A DNA stretch of 64,000 nt from Bradyrhizobium sp. CCGB12 (GTDB taxonomy: Bacteria; Pseudomonadota; Alphaproteobacteria; Rhizobiales; Xanthobacteraceae), in the NCBI RefSeq assembly GCF_024199845.1, contig NZ_JANADO010000001.1, positions 3,968,001 through 4,032,000 on the forward strand, written 5' to 3'. The notes beneath the pieces are model-generated. The model saw nothing but the letters and a program-made list of their open reading frames with translations, did not search any database and was not told where the DNA came from. The first letter of the stretch is position 1, and the number at the start of each line of letters is the position of its first letter. Below are positions 1-8,097 of the stretch, in pieces. The translations under genes and the position numbers were made by a program.

Positions 1-1
1 A

Positions 2-601
2 ACCGACGCCCGCCACGCCCAAAAAATGGCGAAGAAGAAGGCCGCCCGCGACAAGATCATGGCGACCAAGAGCGGCGACAAAGGCCTCATCATCGTCCAC
101 ACCGGCGCCGGCAAGGGCAAATCGTCATCCGCCTTCGGCATGATCGTCCGCTGTGTCGCCCATGGCTTTCCCTGCGCGGTCGTGCAGTTCATCAAGGGCG
201 CCTGGGATACCGGCGAACGGCGCCTGCTCACCGGCCATTTCGGCGAGCTCTGTCAGTTCCACGCCATGGGCGAAGGTTTTACCTGGGAGACACAGGACCG
301 TGCCCGCGACGTCGCGGCCGCGCGCGCCGGCTGGGAGAAGGCCAAGGAGCTGATATCGGATCCCAATTTGCGCATGGTCGTGCTCGATGAGATCAACATC
401 GCGCTGCGTTACGACTATCTCGACATTGCGGAAGTCGTCGATTTCCTGACGACGCACAAGCCGCCGACGTCACATGTCGTCCTCACCGGGCGCAATGCAA
501 AGGATGAGCTGATCGAGATCGCCGATCTCGTCACCGAGATGACGCTGGTCAAGCATCCCTTCCGCTCCGGCATCAAGGCGCAGGCCGGCGTCGAGTTCTG
601 A
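2..601 (+). CDS. cobO: Corrinoid adenosyltransferase CobO (5' end cut by window)
   Basis: Cob(I)yrinic acid a,c-diamide adenosyltransferase: transfers the adenosyl group of ATP to Co(I) of the corrinoid in the aerobic cobalamin pathway. The P-loop-like motif HTGAGKGKSS lies near the N-terminus, followed by the family-typical stretches VVQFIKGAW and VVLDEIN. The C-terminal VTEMTLVKHPF is also typical. An ATG at 26 exists, but the reading frame stays open to base 2 and encodes TDARHAQK. This matches the short basic leader usual before the MKKKKAARDKIMA region of CobO proteins, so the true start is probably outside the window. The product visible here is about 199 residues, near full length. A 222-bp gap with a palindromic repeat separates it from cobQ on the same strand. 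The family call is firm; only the start is missing. Confidence 0.93.
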   Translation, partial: TDARHAQKMAKKKAARDKIMATKSGDKGLIIVHTGAGKGKSSSAFGMIVRCVAHGFPCAVVQFIKGAWDTGERRLLTGHFGELCQFHAMGEGFTWETQDRARDVAAARAGWEKAKELISDPNLRMVVLDEINIALRYDYLDIAEVVDFLTTHKPPTSHVVLTGRNAKDELIEIADLVTEMTLVKHPFRSGIKAQAGVEF

Positions 602-647
602 AGCATGATGAGATTAGGTTCAAATGCTGCAACGAAGGAGGTGCGCT

Positions 648-765
648 CCCTCCCCCGCCTGCGGGGGAGGGCTGGGGAGAGGGTTTCTCCGCAATCGAGA
701 ACCCCCAAGAGGAGAGAGCCCTCACCCGGCGCGTTGCGCCGACCTCTCCCGCAAGCGGGAGAGGT
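648..765. repeat. Double-hairpin intergenic palindromic element
   Basis: Two perfect 11-bp inverted repeats with 2-nt loops bracket this stretch: arms at 648-658 and 661-671, and at 742-752 and 755-765. A smaller 6-bp hairpin lies between them (727-732 and 736-741). The composition and spacing (CCCTCCCCCGC arms, GAGAGGGTTT and GAGAGCCCTCACCC linkers) match a dispersed palindromic element I recall as frequent in Bradyrhizobium intergenic regions. It may act as a transcription attenuator or mRNA processing site between cobO and cobQ. No open frame here looks coding. Confidence 0.75.
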
Positions 766-823
766 GCATCGAGCCTGCGGCCGCCTGATTCAACTCAATC
801 CCAGTGCGCTTTAGAAGACACCG

Positions 824-2272
824 ATGGCGCGCGCATTGATGATCCAGGGGGCCGGCTCGGACGTGGGCAAGTCGCTCATCGTCGCCGGCCTCGCGCGCGC
901 TTTCACGCGGCGCGGCCTGCGCGTATTTCCCTTCAAGCCGCAGAATATGTCAAACAACGCGGCCGTCACCGTTGATGGGGGTGAGATCGGCCGCGCCCAG
1001 GCGCTTCAGGCGCTCGCCGCCGGTGTCGAGCCGCACACCGACATGAACCCGGTGTTGCTCAAGCCGGAGACCGACGTCGGCGCACAAGTTATCGTCCACG
1101 GCAAGCGCATCGCAACCGCCCGGGCGCGCGACTATGCGGCGATGAAGCCGTCACTGATGGGCGCCGTGCTGGAGAGTTTCGAGCGGCTGAAAGCACGGGC
1201 CGATCTGGTGCTGGTGGAAGGCGCCGGCAGCCCGGCCGAGGTGAACCTGCGCAAGGCCGACATTGCCAATATGGGCTTTGCGCGCAAGGCGGACGTGCCG
1301 GTCGTGCTGGTCGGCGACATCGACCGCGGCGGCGTCATTGCCCAGCTCGTCGGCATCAAGACGGTGATCGATCCTGACGATGCCGCGATGATCCAGGGCT
1401 TTGTCATCAACAAGTTTCGCGGCGATCCCACGCTGTTCGACGACGGCTACAGGCTGATCGAAACAAAGACCGGCTGGCTTGGTTTCGGGGTGCTGCCCTG
1501 GTTCGCACGCGCCGGCGAGCTGCCGGCCGAGGATGCGCTTGGCCTGAGCGACGCGCGCAAGCCGGGCCAGTGCAAGATCGCCTGCCTTGCGTTGTCGCGG
1601 ATCGCCAATTTCGACGATCTCGATCCGCTCAAGCTCGAGCCTGGTGTCGATCTCATGATGGTGCGTCCGGGCGATGCCATTCCCGGCGATGTGAGGCTGG
1701 TCATCATTCCCGGCTCCAAATCCACCCGCGGCGACCTCGCCTTCCTGCGCGCGCAGGGCTGGGACATCGATCTCCTCGCGCATCACCGCAGGGGTGGCCA
1801 CGTGCTCGGCCTCTGCGGCGGCTATCAGATGCTCGGGCGCAGCGTCGCTGATCCCGATGGCATCGAAGGCCCTGCCGGGGACACGCCAGGCCTCGGGCTG
1901 CTGGATGTGACAACCGTGATGAGCCCGCAGAAAACGCTGACGCGCGTTGCCGCCGTGCACGCCGCCACGCAGCAGCCGATCGAGGCCTACGAAATCCACA
2001 TTGGCCGCACTGATGGGCCGGATCGCGCGCAACCATTTGCGAGACTGAATGGCGAGCCGGAAGGCGCGATCTCGGGCGACGGGCGCGTTGAGGGCAGCTA
2101 TTTGCACGGCCTGTTCACGTCGGATGATTTCCGCAGGGCATTTTTGGCCAAGCTCGACATTACCGCAGGGGACGAGCCCTATCGCGGCAGGGTCGAGAGC
2201 GCGCTCGATGCCCTCGCCGATCACATCGAAAAGCATCTCGACGTCGAAGGACTGCTCGCGCTAGCCCGCTAG
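824..2272 (+). CDS. cobQ: Cobyric acid synthase CobQ
   Basis: Glutamine-dependent cobyric acid synthase that amidates the b, d, e and g side chains of adenosylcobyrinic acid a,c-diamide using ATP. The 482-residue length is normal. The N-terminal dethiobiotin-synthetase-like P-loop domain shows GAGSDVGKS (residues 9-17), [10 protein letters not shown] (38-47) and GDIDRGGV (164-171). The C-terminal class I glutamine amidotransferase domain shows the nucleophile Cys331 in [10 protein letters not shown] and a catalytic His428 in YLHGLF. The start ATG at 824 opens directly on the conserved N-terminus. The 3' end overlaps the end of the convergent cobD by 12 bp. Confidence 0.96.
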   Translation: MARALMIQGAGSDVGKSLIVAGLARAFTRRGLRVFPFKPQNMSNNAAVTVDGGEIGRAQALQALAAGVEPHTDMNPVLLKPETDVGAQVIVHGKRIATARARDYAAMKPSLMGAVLESFERLKARADLVLVEGAGSPAEVNLRKADIANMGFARKADVPVVLVGDIDRGGVIAQLVGIKTVIDPDDAAMIQGFVINKFRGDPTLFDDGYRLIETKTGWLGFGVLPWFARAGELPAEDALGLSDARKPGQCKIACLALSRIANFDDLDPLKLEPGVDLMMVRPGDAIPGDVRLVIIPGSKSTRGDLAFLRAQGWDIDLLAHHRRGGHVLGLCGGYQMLGRSVADPDGIEGPAGDTPGLGLLDVTTVMSPQKTLTRVAAVHAATQQPIEAYEIHIGRTDGPDRAQPFARLNGEPEGAISGDGRVEGSYLHGLFTSDDFRRAFLAKLDITAGDEPYRGRVESALDALADHIEKHLDVEGLLALAR

Positions 2273-3241
2273 GGCTTCGGCAAGGCGCGTCCATTCGGAT
2301 TCGCTGCCGGGAAGCCCAAGACGTAGCCATGACGGCTCCCGCGCGAACACGCGCGACCAGATCTGCCAGCGGGCGAGCTTCTCCTGCGCCCCCAGTGCAT
2401 CTGGCGTCTGGTAGAGACGAAACAGCGGCGTGCCGCCGACAAGCCGCCAGCCCTGCGACTGCGTCATGGCGTCGAGACGAACACAGTCGCGCGCGAGTCG
2501 CGCCGTCGTGGTCTCGGCCCACGCGTCATCGCGCAAGGCGCGGCAGCCAATCGCAATGGCTGCACCGGAGATCGGCCATGGTCCCGACATCGCCGCGAGC
2601 TTCGCAACGTCGGCCGCATTGCCGATCGCGAAGCCAAGCCGCAGGCCGGCAAGGCCATAAAACTTTCCGAACGAGCGTAGCACCAACACTCCCGGCCGAT
2701 CCGCTTCGGACGCAAGCGACAGTTGCGGAGCGGCATCGGCAAAGCTCTCGTCGACGACGAGACGGCGCACGCGCGGCAGCAATGCCAGCAAGCCCTTCGG
2801 CATATGACACCGGCCATCGGGATTGTTGGGATTGATGACGACGGCGAGGTCCGCGCCCGCAAGCGCATCGAGCTCCCCGACTTCCTCGACATCCCAGCCC
2901 GCGGCCGACAGGACCCCGGCGTATTCATTGTATGTCGGCGCGAGGATGCGCGCACGGCCGGGCGCAGCGAGTTGCGGCAGCAACTGAATAGCGGCCTGCG
3001 CGCCACCCATGGCAACAACCGGTGCGCTCGTGCGGTAGGCGCCCCGCGCGGCCTGATGCAGGGCGTCAATCTCCGCGCGCGAGGGCAACGCGCTCCATGC
3101 GCGGGCGCTCACCTCGCCTACCGGATAAGGCAACCGGTTGATGCCGGTCGACAGATCGATCCAATCCTCAGCGCGTCCGCCAAAGCGCTGCTGTGCCAGA
3201 TCGAGATTTCCACCGTGCTCGCGCATGTCCTGTTCTTTCAC
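2261..3241 (-). CDS. cobD: Threonine-phosphate decarboxylase (CobD; CobC of P. denitrificans)
   Basis: PLP-dependent fold-type I aminotransferase relative that decarboxylates L-threonine O-3-phosphate to (R)-1-amino-2-propanol phosphate, the linker of the nucleotide loop. In 326 residues it shows the substrate/PLP region INPNNPDG (136-143), the PLP-contacting Asp in VVDESFAD (162-169), and the Schiff-base Lys193 in [11 protein letters not shown]. Naming is confusing: Salmonella calls this enzyme CobD, P. denitrificans calls it CobC. It starts 4 bp inside the end of cbiB upstream, so the two are translationally coupled and supply consecutive steps. It runs opposite to cobQ and overlaps that gene's 3' end. 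Confidence 0.93.
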   Translation of the reverse strand: MKEQDMREHGGNLDLAQQRFGGRAEDWIDLSTGINRLPYPVGEVSARAWSALPSRAEIDALHQAARGAYRTSAPVVAMGGAQAAIQLLPQLAAPGRARILAPTYNEYAGVLSAAGWDVEEVGELDALAGADLAVVINPNNPDGRCHMPKGLLALLPRVRRLVVDESFADAAPQLSLASEADRPGVLVLRSFGKFYGLAGLRLGFAIGNAADVAKLAAMSGPWPISGAAIAIGCRALRDDAWAETTTARLARDCVRLDAMTQSQGWRLVGGTPLFRLYQTPDALGAQEKLARWQIWSRVFAREPSWLRLGLPGSESEWTRLAEALAG

Positions 3242-4179
3242 GCGAAGGCCAGGATCGCAAGCACGCCGGCGAGCAGCAGCATCGCACGGCGGTACACCGT
3301 TAGTCCCTCGCTGATATCAGCGGCGAGCGGATCGCGGGCGCCCTCGTTGAGCCAGGGCTCGTCTGTGATGCTGCCGTGATAGATGCGGGGACCGCTGAGC
3401 CGGACGCCGAGCGCGCCCGCCATGGCCGCTTCCGGCCAGCCGGCATTAGGAGAGCGATGACGGCGCGCATCCCGCGTCATGCACGACAGCGCCTCGGATC
3501 GCCGTGTTGCCAGCAGCACGAACAGAAACCCGGTCAGGCGCGCCGGAATGAAGTTGGCGACATCGTCGATCCGCGCCGCAGCCCAGCCGAACGTCTCGTG
3601 CCGCTCGCTGCGATGGCCGATCATGGAGTCCAGCGTGTTGATCGCCTTGTAGCCGAAGATTCCGGGTAGGCCGAACAGTGCGCCCCAGAACACCGGTGCG
3701 ACGATGCCGTCGGAGGCGTTCTCGGCGAGGCTCTCGATCGCCGCGCGCGCGATGCCTGCTTCATCGAGCGTCGCAGGATCGCGGCCGACGATACGCGAGA
3801 CCGCCTCGCGGGCAGCGGCGATGTCGCCGGCTTTCAACGGCTTCGCGACGGCGGCCACATGATCATGCAGCGAACGCAGTGCGACCAGCGGCCAGGCGAG
3901 CACGCCGACCAAGACCATCTGGATCCAGCCGAGAGAAACCATGGATTGAAGCATCCAGCCAAGCGCCACGGAAACCGCGATCACCAAGAACGCTCCGGCA
4001 ACGCCCGCGGCGCGGCGAAACGAGGGCGGATCGGACGCTCGATTCCAGGCGGCGTCGATCGCCGCAATCAGTCGGCCGAGCCAGGTCACGGGATGGCCGA
4101 TCCGCGCGAACAGCGGGGCCGGCCAGCCCAGGAGGGCATCCATCGCCATCGCCACCACCATCGCCCCCGCAAAGCCCAC
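3238..4179 (-). CDS. cbiB: Adenosylcobinamide-phosphate synthase CbiB (CobD of P. denitrificans)
   Basis: Polytopic inner-membrane enzyme joining aminopropanol phosphate to adenosylcobyric acid. The protein has 313 residues with several hydrophobic segments. Family motifs include HPVTWLGRLI near residue 28, ESLAENASDGIVAPVFW around 150-166, and NTLDSMIGHRSERHETFGWAAARIDD about 180-205 (read as NTLDSMIGH, then FGWAAARIDD). The start chosen is GTG at 4179, with an AGGAGG ribosome binding site a few bases upstream (4185-4190); the frame begins with a hydrophobic stretch. The gene overlaps the following cobD by 4 bp and is divergent from cobU across a 122-bp intergenic region. Confidence 0.93.
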   Translation of the reverse strand: MGFAGAMVVAMAMDALLGWPAPLFARIGHPVTWLGRLIAAIDAAWNRASDPPSFRRAAGVAGAFLVIAVSVALGWMLQSMVSLGWIQMVLVGVLAWPLVALRSLHDHVAAVAKPLKAGDIAAAREAVSRIVGRDPATLDEAGIARAAIESLAENASDGIVAPVFWGALFGLPGIFGYKAINTLDSMIGHRSERHETFGWAAARIDDVANFIPARLTGFLFVLLATRRSEALSCMTRDARRHRSPNAGWPEAAMAGALGVRLSGPRIYHGSITDEPWLNEGARDPLAADISEGLTVYRRAMLLLAGVLAILAFA

Positions 4180-4301
4180 ACACGCCTCCTGTCCCGCCCC
4201 TGTTGCGGCAAAGCGAGGGGTGAGCGCAAGCCCCTGCTCGCCTGATTTCGCCTTTGTCTTTGGCCGCGTTTGATGATTAGTGCTGCCGACAGGAGACTTT
4301 C
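4180..4301. promoter_or_regulatory. Divergent cbiB/cobU promoter region
   Basis: This 122-bp gap separates cbiB (minus) and cobU (plus) and must hold both promoters. A Shine-Dalgarno CAGGAGAC precedes cobU and an AGGAGG precedes cbiB. The cobU-side motif superficially resembles part of a B12 box, but the rest of a cobalamin riboswitch (about 200 nt, with a GCCACTG segment) is not visible and would not fit. Confidence 0.5.
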
Positions 4302-4805
4302 ATGGCCGTCATCTTGATCACCGGCGGAGCGCGATCGGGCAAAAGCAGGCGTGCGGAAGCGCGCGCGAAGGCCTTTTCCGGCCGGCCCGTCTATGTCGCG
4401 ACGGCCGAGGCGCTCGATGCGGAAATGGAGGGGCGCATCGCGGAGCATCGCGCGCGCCGCGGAACCGACTGGATCGAACGCGAGGTGCCGCTTGATCTCG
4501 TGCCCGCACTGGTCGCAAGCGATGGCGGCGGCGCAAGGCTCGTCGATTGCCTGACGCTGTGGCTCTCCAACCTGATGCAGGCCGAGCGCGATTGGGAGAG
4601 TGAGGTCAAGGCCCTTGCCGGTGCCCTGCCCCGGCTGAAAAGCCCGATTGTTCTCGTCACCAACGAGGTCGGTCTCGGTATCGTACCCGACAACGCACTG
4701 GCACGCAGCTTTCGCGACGCCGCCGGCATCATGAACCAGACGATTGCGACCGCTGCCGACGAAGTCGAGTTCGTCGTCGCCGGCTTGCCGATGAAATTGA
4801 AATGA
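4302..4805 (+). CDS. cobU: Adenosylcobinamide kinase / guanylyltransferase (CobU/CobP)
   Basis: Bifunctional cytosolic enzyme that phosphorylates adenosylcobinamide and then transfers GMP to give adenosylcobinamide-GDP. It has 167 residues, typical for the family. The P-loop GGARSGKS occupies residues 8-15. An EHRARRG segment about residue 47 corresponds to the region of the GMP-accepting histidine, and TNEVGLGIVPDN and FRDAAGIMNQ are characteristic C-terminal motifs. The ATG at 4302 follows a CAGGAGAC ribosome binding site. Its stop overlaps the cobS start by 4 bp (ATGA), so the two act as a coupled pair. Confidence 0.95.
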   Translation: MAVILITGGARSGKSRRAEARAKAFSGRPVYVATAEALDAEMEGRIAEHRARRGTDWIEREVPLDLVPALVASDGGGARLVDCLTLWLSNLMQAERDWESEVKALAGALPRLKSPIVLVTNEVGLGIVPDNALARSFRDAAGIMNQTIATAADEVEFVVAGLPMKLK

Positions 4806-5584
4806 TGCCGCGCGCTGAGCTTTTGAAAGATGTCATCGCCGATCTCAGGATGGCGGCATCCTTCGTCACGATTCTTCCCGTGGCATCGTCGAAGCCCGCA
4901 GGCGACGGCGCGATCGCGCGCGCGACCTGGGCTCTGCCCGTCGCGGGACTGCTGGTCGGCCTTGCTGGCGCGCTGGTCTACAAGATCGCCAGCCGGCTTG
5001 GACTGCCGCCAGACCTTGCCGCCCTGCTCGCGCTAGGCACGACCGCGCTCATCACCGGCGCGCTGCACGAAGACGGGCTGGCTGATACCGCCGATGGGCT
5101 CGGCGGCGGACGCACGCGCGAGCGCAAGCTCGAGATCATGCGCGACAGCCGGATCGGCACTTACGGCGTCTGTGCTCTGATCCTGTCGTTCGGCCTGCGC
5201 TGGAGCGCGCTCGCGACGATCGCCAATCCTTGGTCAGTGATGCTTGCACTGTGCGCGGCGCATGCCGCGGCCCGTGCCGGCGTGCCGGCCTTCATGTCGC
5301 TGGTTCCGCCGGCGCGGCCTGACGGTCTATCGGCAAGCGCCGGATCGCCGCCGGGCCGCAGCGTGGCCGTCGCGTTCGCCCTCGGAACGCTCGTTCTCGC
5401 CCTCACCCTCGGACCGGGCAAGGCGCTGGTCGGCCTCGTCCTGCTGTCGCTCGCCGGCCTGATGCTGGCGCGGCTTGCCATCCGCCAGATCGGCGGGCAG
5501 ACCGGAGACATCCTCGGTGCGTTCGAGCAGACCGGCGAGATCCTGATCCTGCTGGTGGCCGCCGCTTTCCAGATCGGGCGATGA
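4802..5584 (+). CDS. cobS: Adenosylcobinamide-GDP ribazoletransferase (cobalamin synthase CobS)
   Basis: Integral membrane enzyme condensing adenosylcobinamide-GDP with alpha-ribazole (phosphate) to finish the cobalamin nucleotide loop. The protein has 260 residues and multiple hydrophobic segments. The family motifs HEDGLADTADGLGGGRTRERKLEIMRDS (about residues 83-110; key part HEDGLADTADG) and RIGTYG are present. The C-terminal GGQTGDILGAFEQ (about 228-240) is the second conserved acidic motif. The gene overlaps cobU by 4 bp and is followed after 3 bp by bluB. Confidence 0.95.
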   Translation: MMPRAELLKDVIADLRMAASFVTILPVASSKPAGDGAIARATWALPVAGLLVGLAGALVYKIASRLGLPPDLAALLALGTTALITGALHEDGLADTADGLGGGRTRERKLEIMRDSRIGTYGVCALILSFGLRWSALATIANPWSVMLALCAAHAAARAGVPAFMSLVPPARPDGLSASAGSPPGRSVAVAFALGTLVLALTLGPGKALVGLVLLSLAGLMLARLAIRQIGGQTGDILGAFEQTGEILILLVAAAFQIGR

Positions 5585-5587
5585 CTC

Positions 5588-6220
5588 ATGGTCGAGTTCG
5601 ACGACACCTTCCGCCAACATTTGCGCGAGCTGTTCGTGTGGCGCCGCGACGTGCGCCGCTTTCGAACTGACCCGCTGCCGGCCGGCGCCATCGACCGCCT
5701 GATCGAGACCGCCTGCCTCTCGCCGTCGGTCGGCCTCAGCCAGCCCTGGCGCTTCGTCATCGTCGATGATGCCGCACGCCGCCGCGCCATAATCGAGGAC
5801 TTCAAGTCGTGCAACGCCGATGCGCTGAACGCCTATGTCGGCGAGCGCGCGGCGCGCTATGCCACGCTGAAACTGTCGGGTCTCGAACAGGCGCCCGGCC
5901 ATCTCGCCGTATTCGCGGACAAGGCCAGCGACATCGGTCACGGCCTCGGCCGCGCGACGATGCCCGAGACGACGGAATATTCCGTCGTCGCCGCGATCAC
6001 CGCGATGTGGCTCGCGGCGCGCGCGGAAGGAGTTGGTCTCGGCTGGGTGTCGATCCTCAATCCGGATCGCATTCACGCCATCCTCGACGTGCCGCAATCC
6101 TGGAAATTCATCGCCTATCTCTGCATCGGCCATCCCGAGACCGAATGCGATCGGCCCGAGTTGGAGCAGGCAAAATGGGAGCATCGGCGCGGCGCCGACG
6201 AGTTTACGCTGCGGCGTTGA
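5588..6220 (+). CDS. bluB: 5,6-dimethylbenzimidazole synthase BluB
   Basis: Flavin-destroying nitroreductase-fold enzyme that converts FMNH2 and O2 into 5,6-dimethylbenzimidazole, the lower ligand of cobalamin. The 210 residues match the family. The motifs WRRDVRRFR (about 18-26), SVGLSQPWRFV (about 45-55) and the GLGRATMPET loop (about 120-130), together with VSILNPDRI, distinguish BluB from ordinary nitroreductases. Placement right after cobS fits synthesis of the base used by that enzyme. The partner phosphoribosyltransferase CobT, needed to activate the base, is not in this window. Confidence 0.93.
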   Translation: MVEFDDTFRQHLRELFVWRRDVRRFRTDPLPAGAIDRLIETACLSPSVGLSQPWRFVIVDDAARRRAIIEDFKSCNADALNAYVGERAARYATLKLSGLEQAPGHLAVFADKASDIGHGLGRATMPETTEYSVVAAITAMWLAARAEGVGLGWVSILNPDRIHAILDVPQSWKFIAYLCIGHPETECDRPELEQAKWEHRRGADEFTLRR

Positions 6221-6272
6221 TTAGAACTCGCCCCGATCTCGCCAGTCAGACGCCGGCAGTTGATCCATCCTC

Positions 6273-6359
6273 CGTCATTGCGAGCATAGCGAAGCAATCC
6301 AGAATCCCGCCGCGACGCCAGTCTGGATTGCTTCGTCGCACGAGCTCCTCGCAATGACG
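6273..6359. repeat. 87-bp palindromic repeat between bluB and tpsB
   Basis: A long imperfect inverted repeat. The outer arms CGTCATTGCGAG (from 6273) and CTCGCAATGACG (to 6359) are perfect complements. The inner arms GAAGCAATCCAGA and TCTGGATTGCTTC are also perfect complements. The element lies between the converging ends of bluB and tpsB, so it could act as a bidirectional terminator. I recognise the arm sequence as a dispersed Bradyrhizobium-type intergenic repeat from general knowledge; copy number was not checked. Confidence 0.8.
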
Positions 6360-6384
6360 ACGGAGAGAGGGGCGCAGCCCGCGG

Positions 6385-8097
6385 CTACGACTTGCTTCTG
6401 CCGGCCACCGCCGCCACAGGCGCGGGGCTTTCCGGCTTCTGGAACATCAACAACGGCCGGAAGATGACGCGGCCATAGGCCTCGTAGTGGTTCTGGGTCG
6501 AGACCGCCATCTTCAGCGGCGTCGCGTAATTTGCCTCGAACGTCATGAACGGCGCGTAAGTCCAGGAGAAGCCGACGCCGACCGAGCTCAGCTCGGTCAC
6601 TCCAGGGAATGTCGAATACACCGCACCCCAGTCAGTGAAGATATAGGTGTCGAAACCCCTCAGCCATTGCGACCAGTTGTAGTGCAGCTCGGCGTTGAAA
6701 TAATAGCCGCTGTCGCCGGCCGCCGAGTTGGAGGGATAGCCGCGCACGGTGGTGGGGCCGCCGATCGAGAAGATCTGGTCGCCGGGCAGCAGCTTTTCCT
6801 GGGTGTACTGCCAGCTCGCCAGCACATTGGCGCTCAAGTTCGGCAATCCCGCAGCGCTGGTTGCGATCAGCGAGCCGGTATAGGTGTTGAACGTGCGGTT
6901 GTTGCCCAGCACGTGATCCTGCCATTCGATGTAGTTGACGGCGGGCGAAACCGTGATCGAATATGTGTTGCCGGAATTGGTCACCGAGACGCCGGCGGTG
7001 GCCTTGTCGTAGTGATCGTCGGTGACGGCGACCGTCGCGAAGCGGCTGACCGTCTTGCCCTCGGTCACGGCGCCGTTGAGCAGCACCAGCCAGTCCTGCG
7101 TCACCCAGACCGGTTGGCTGAAATTGACGGCGGCCTGGCTCGAGCGTCCCGTGACGTCGAGCGCGACGAACGGCCCCTGGATGATCTTGATCTTGCCTTC
7201 GGTGTAGCTGACGCCGATACGGCCACCCCAGGGATTGACCGGAATGCTGTACGCGGCGTTGCCGTTGAGATTGCCGTCGGAGCGCACCCCGTAGAAGGTC
7301 AGGCGGTCGTCGACGCCGAACAGGCCGTGGCGCTTATAGAAGGTGCCGCCTTCCCAGCGGCCGGTGTTCTCCACGCCCTGGTTGTCCACGAACAGCTGCC
7401 AGGTGTCGACCGGGGGCTCGATCACCGCGAACTGGAGGTCGGTCAGGCCGAAGCTCGCGCCGGGCTGAAGCAGTGCCTTGATCTGCACGTCGTTGGTGCG
7501 GTTGAACCAGATCACGTCGCGATTGAGCTTGGGAACGTCCAGGACCTCGCCCTCGGGCTCCTTCACGCGATCGAGGATGTAGTCGGTGCGGGTCTGCTTG
7601 TTGCCTTCGACGGTCGTCTTCTGGAGTCGGCCTTCGGTGAGCTTGACGCGGACGATGCCGCCCTTGGCGTCCTGCTCCGGCAACGTCGCGATGCCCGTGA
7701 CGATCCCGCGCGCGGCGTAGACGGCGTTGATGTCGGCAACGAGCTGCAGCAGCGCGGCGATGTCGACGTCCTTGCCGATATACTTCTTCGCGATCTCGTC
7801 CAGCTCGGCCGGCGTGATGAACTTGGACTCGCCGAACGTGACCTTGCGCAGGCGAAACTTCGGCCCGCCCGGCTTCAAGAGCTGGGACTTTTCCCGCTCG
7901 CCGCCGATCACCGCCGGCCCGGTGAGCTTGGGCGGAGCACTCTGCTGCTCGAGCTGCCGCCGCTGACGGTCGACGTCGTTCTGGATCACGCCAGGATTGA
8001 TCGAGGGCACCTGGGCGCGCGCGGAGGCGATGCAGGACGCTGCCAGCCCAATCCCCAATACTGCGCCCCGAATCCGCATCCCGAATCCAGCTACCAT
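6385..8097 (-). CDS. Two-partner secretion transporter TpsB (ShlB/FhaC family)
   Basis: Outer-membrane Omp85-superfamily pore that recognises the TPS domain of the upstream adhesin and exports it. The frame is open much further upstream, but that part is antisense-like filler. ATG 8097 gives 570 residues with a signal peptide (about 1-28, cleavage after ARA). POTRA-type segments follow at about 60-220 (FRLRKVTFGES, GIVTGIATLPEQ, VRVKLTEGRLQ). The beta-barrel domain carries the diagnostic VRGY motif at residue 451 in loop 6. The last strand ends RVIFRPLLMF, followed by an unusual 18-residue Ala/Pro-rich tail ending GRSKS rather than a terminal Phe. Its ATG lies 7 bp inside the adhesin gene, implying coupled translation. 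Confidence 0.92.
   Translation of the reverse strand: MVAGFGMRIRGAVLGIGLAASCIASARAQVPSINPGVIQNDVDRQRRQLEQQSAPPKLTGPAVIGGEREKSQLLKPGGPKFRLRKVTFGESKFITPAELDEIAKKYIGKDVDIAALLQLVADINAVYAARGIVTGIATLPEQDAKGGIVRVKLTEGRLQKTTVEGNKQTRTDYILDRVKEPEGEVLDVPKLNRDVIWFNRTNDVQIKALLQPGASFGLTDLQFAVIEPPVDTWQLFVDNQGVENTGRWEGGTFYKRHGLFGVDDRLTFYGVRSDGNLNGNAAYSIPVNPWGGRIGVSYTEGKIKIIQGPFVALDVTGRSSQAAVNFSQPVWVTQDWLVLLNGAVTEGKTVSRFATVAVTDDHYDKATAGVSVTNSGNTYSITVSPAVNYIEWQDHVLGNNRTFNTYTGSLIATSAAGLPNLSANVLASWQYTQEKLLPGDQIFSIGGPTTVRGYPSNSAAGDSGYYFNAELHYNWSQWLRGFDTYIFTDWGAVYSTFPGVTELSSVGVGFSWTYAPFMTFEANYATPLKMAVSTQNHYEAYGRVIFRPLLMFQKPESPAPVAAVAGRSKS

Noticed and set aside
4282..4302. Possible cobalamin riboswitch before cobU (CAGGAGAC resembling part of a B12 box)
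   Set aside because: Only the purine-rich core matches. The remaining conserved segments and the roughly 200-nt length are missing, and the motif serves as a ribosome binding site.
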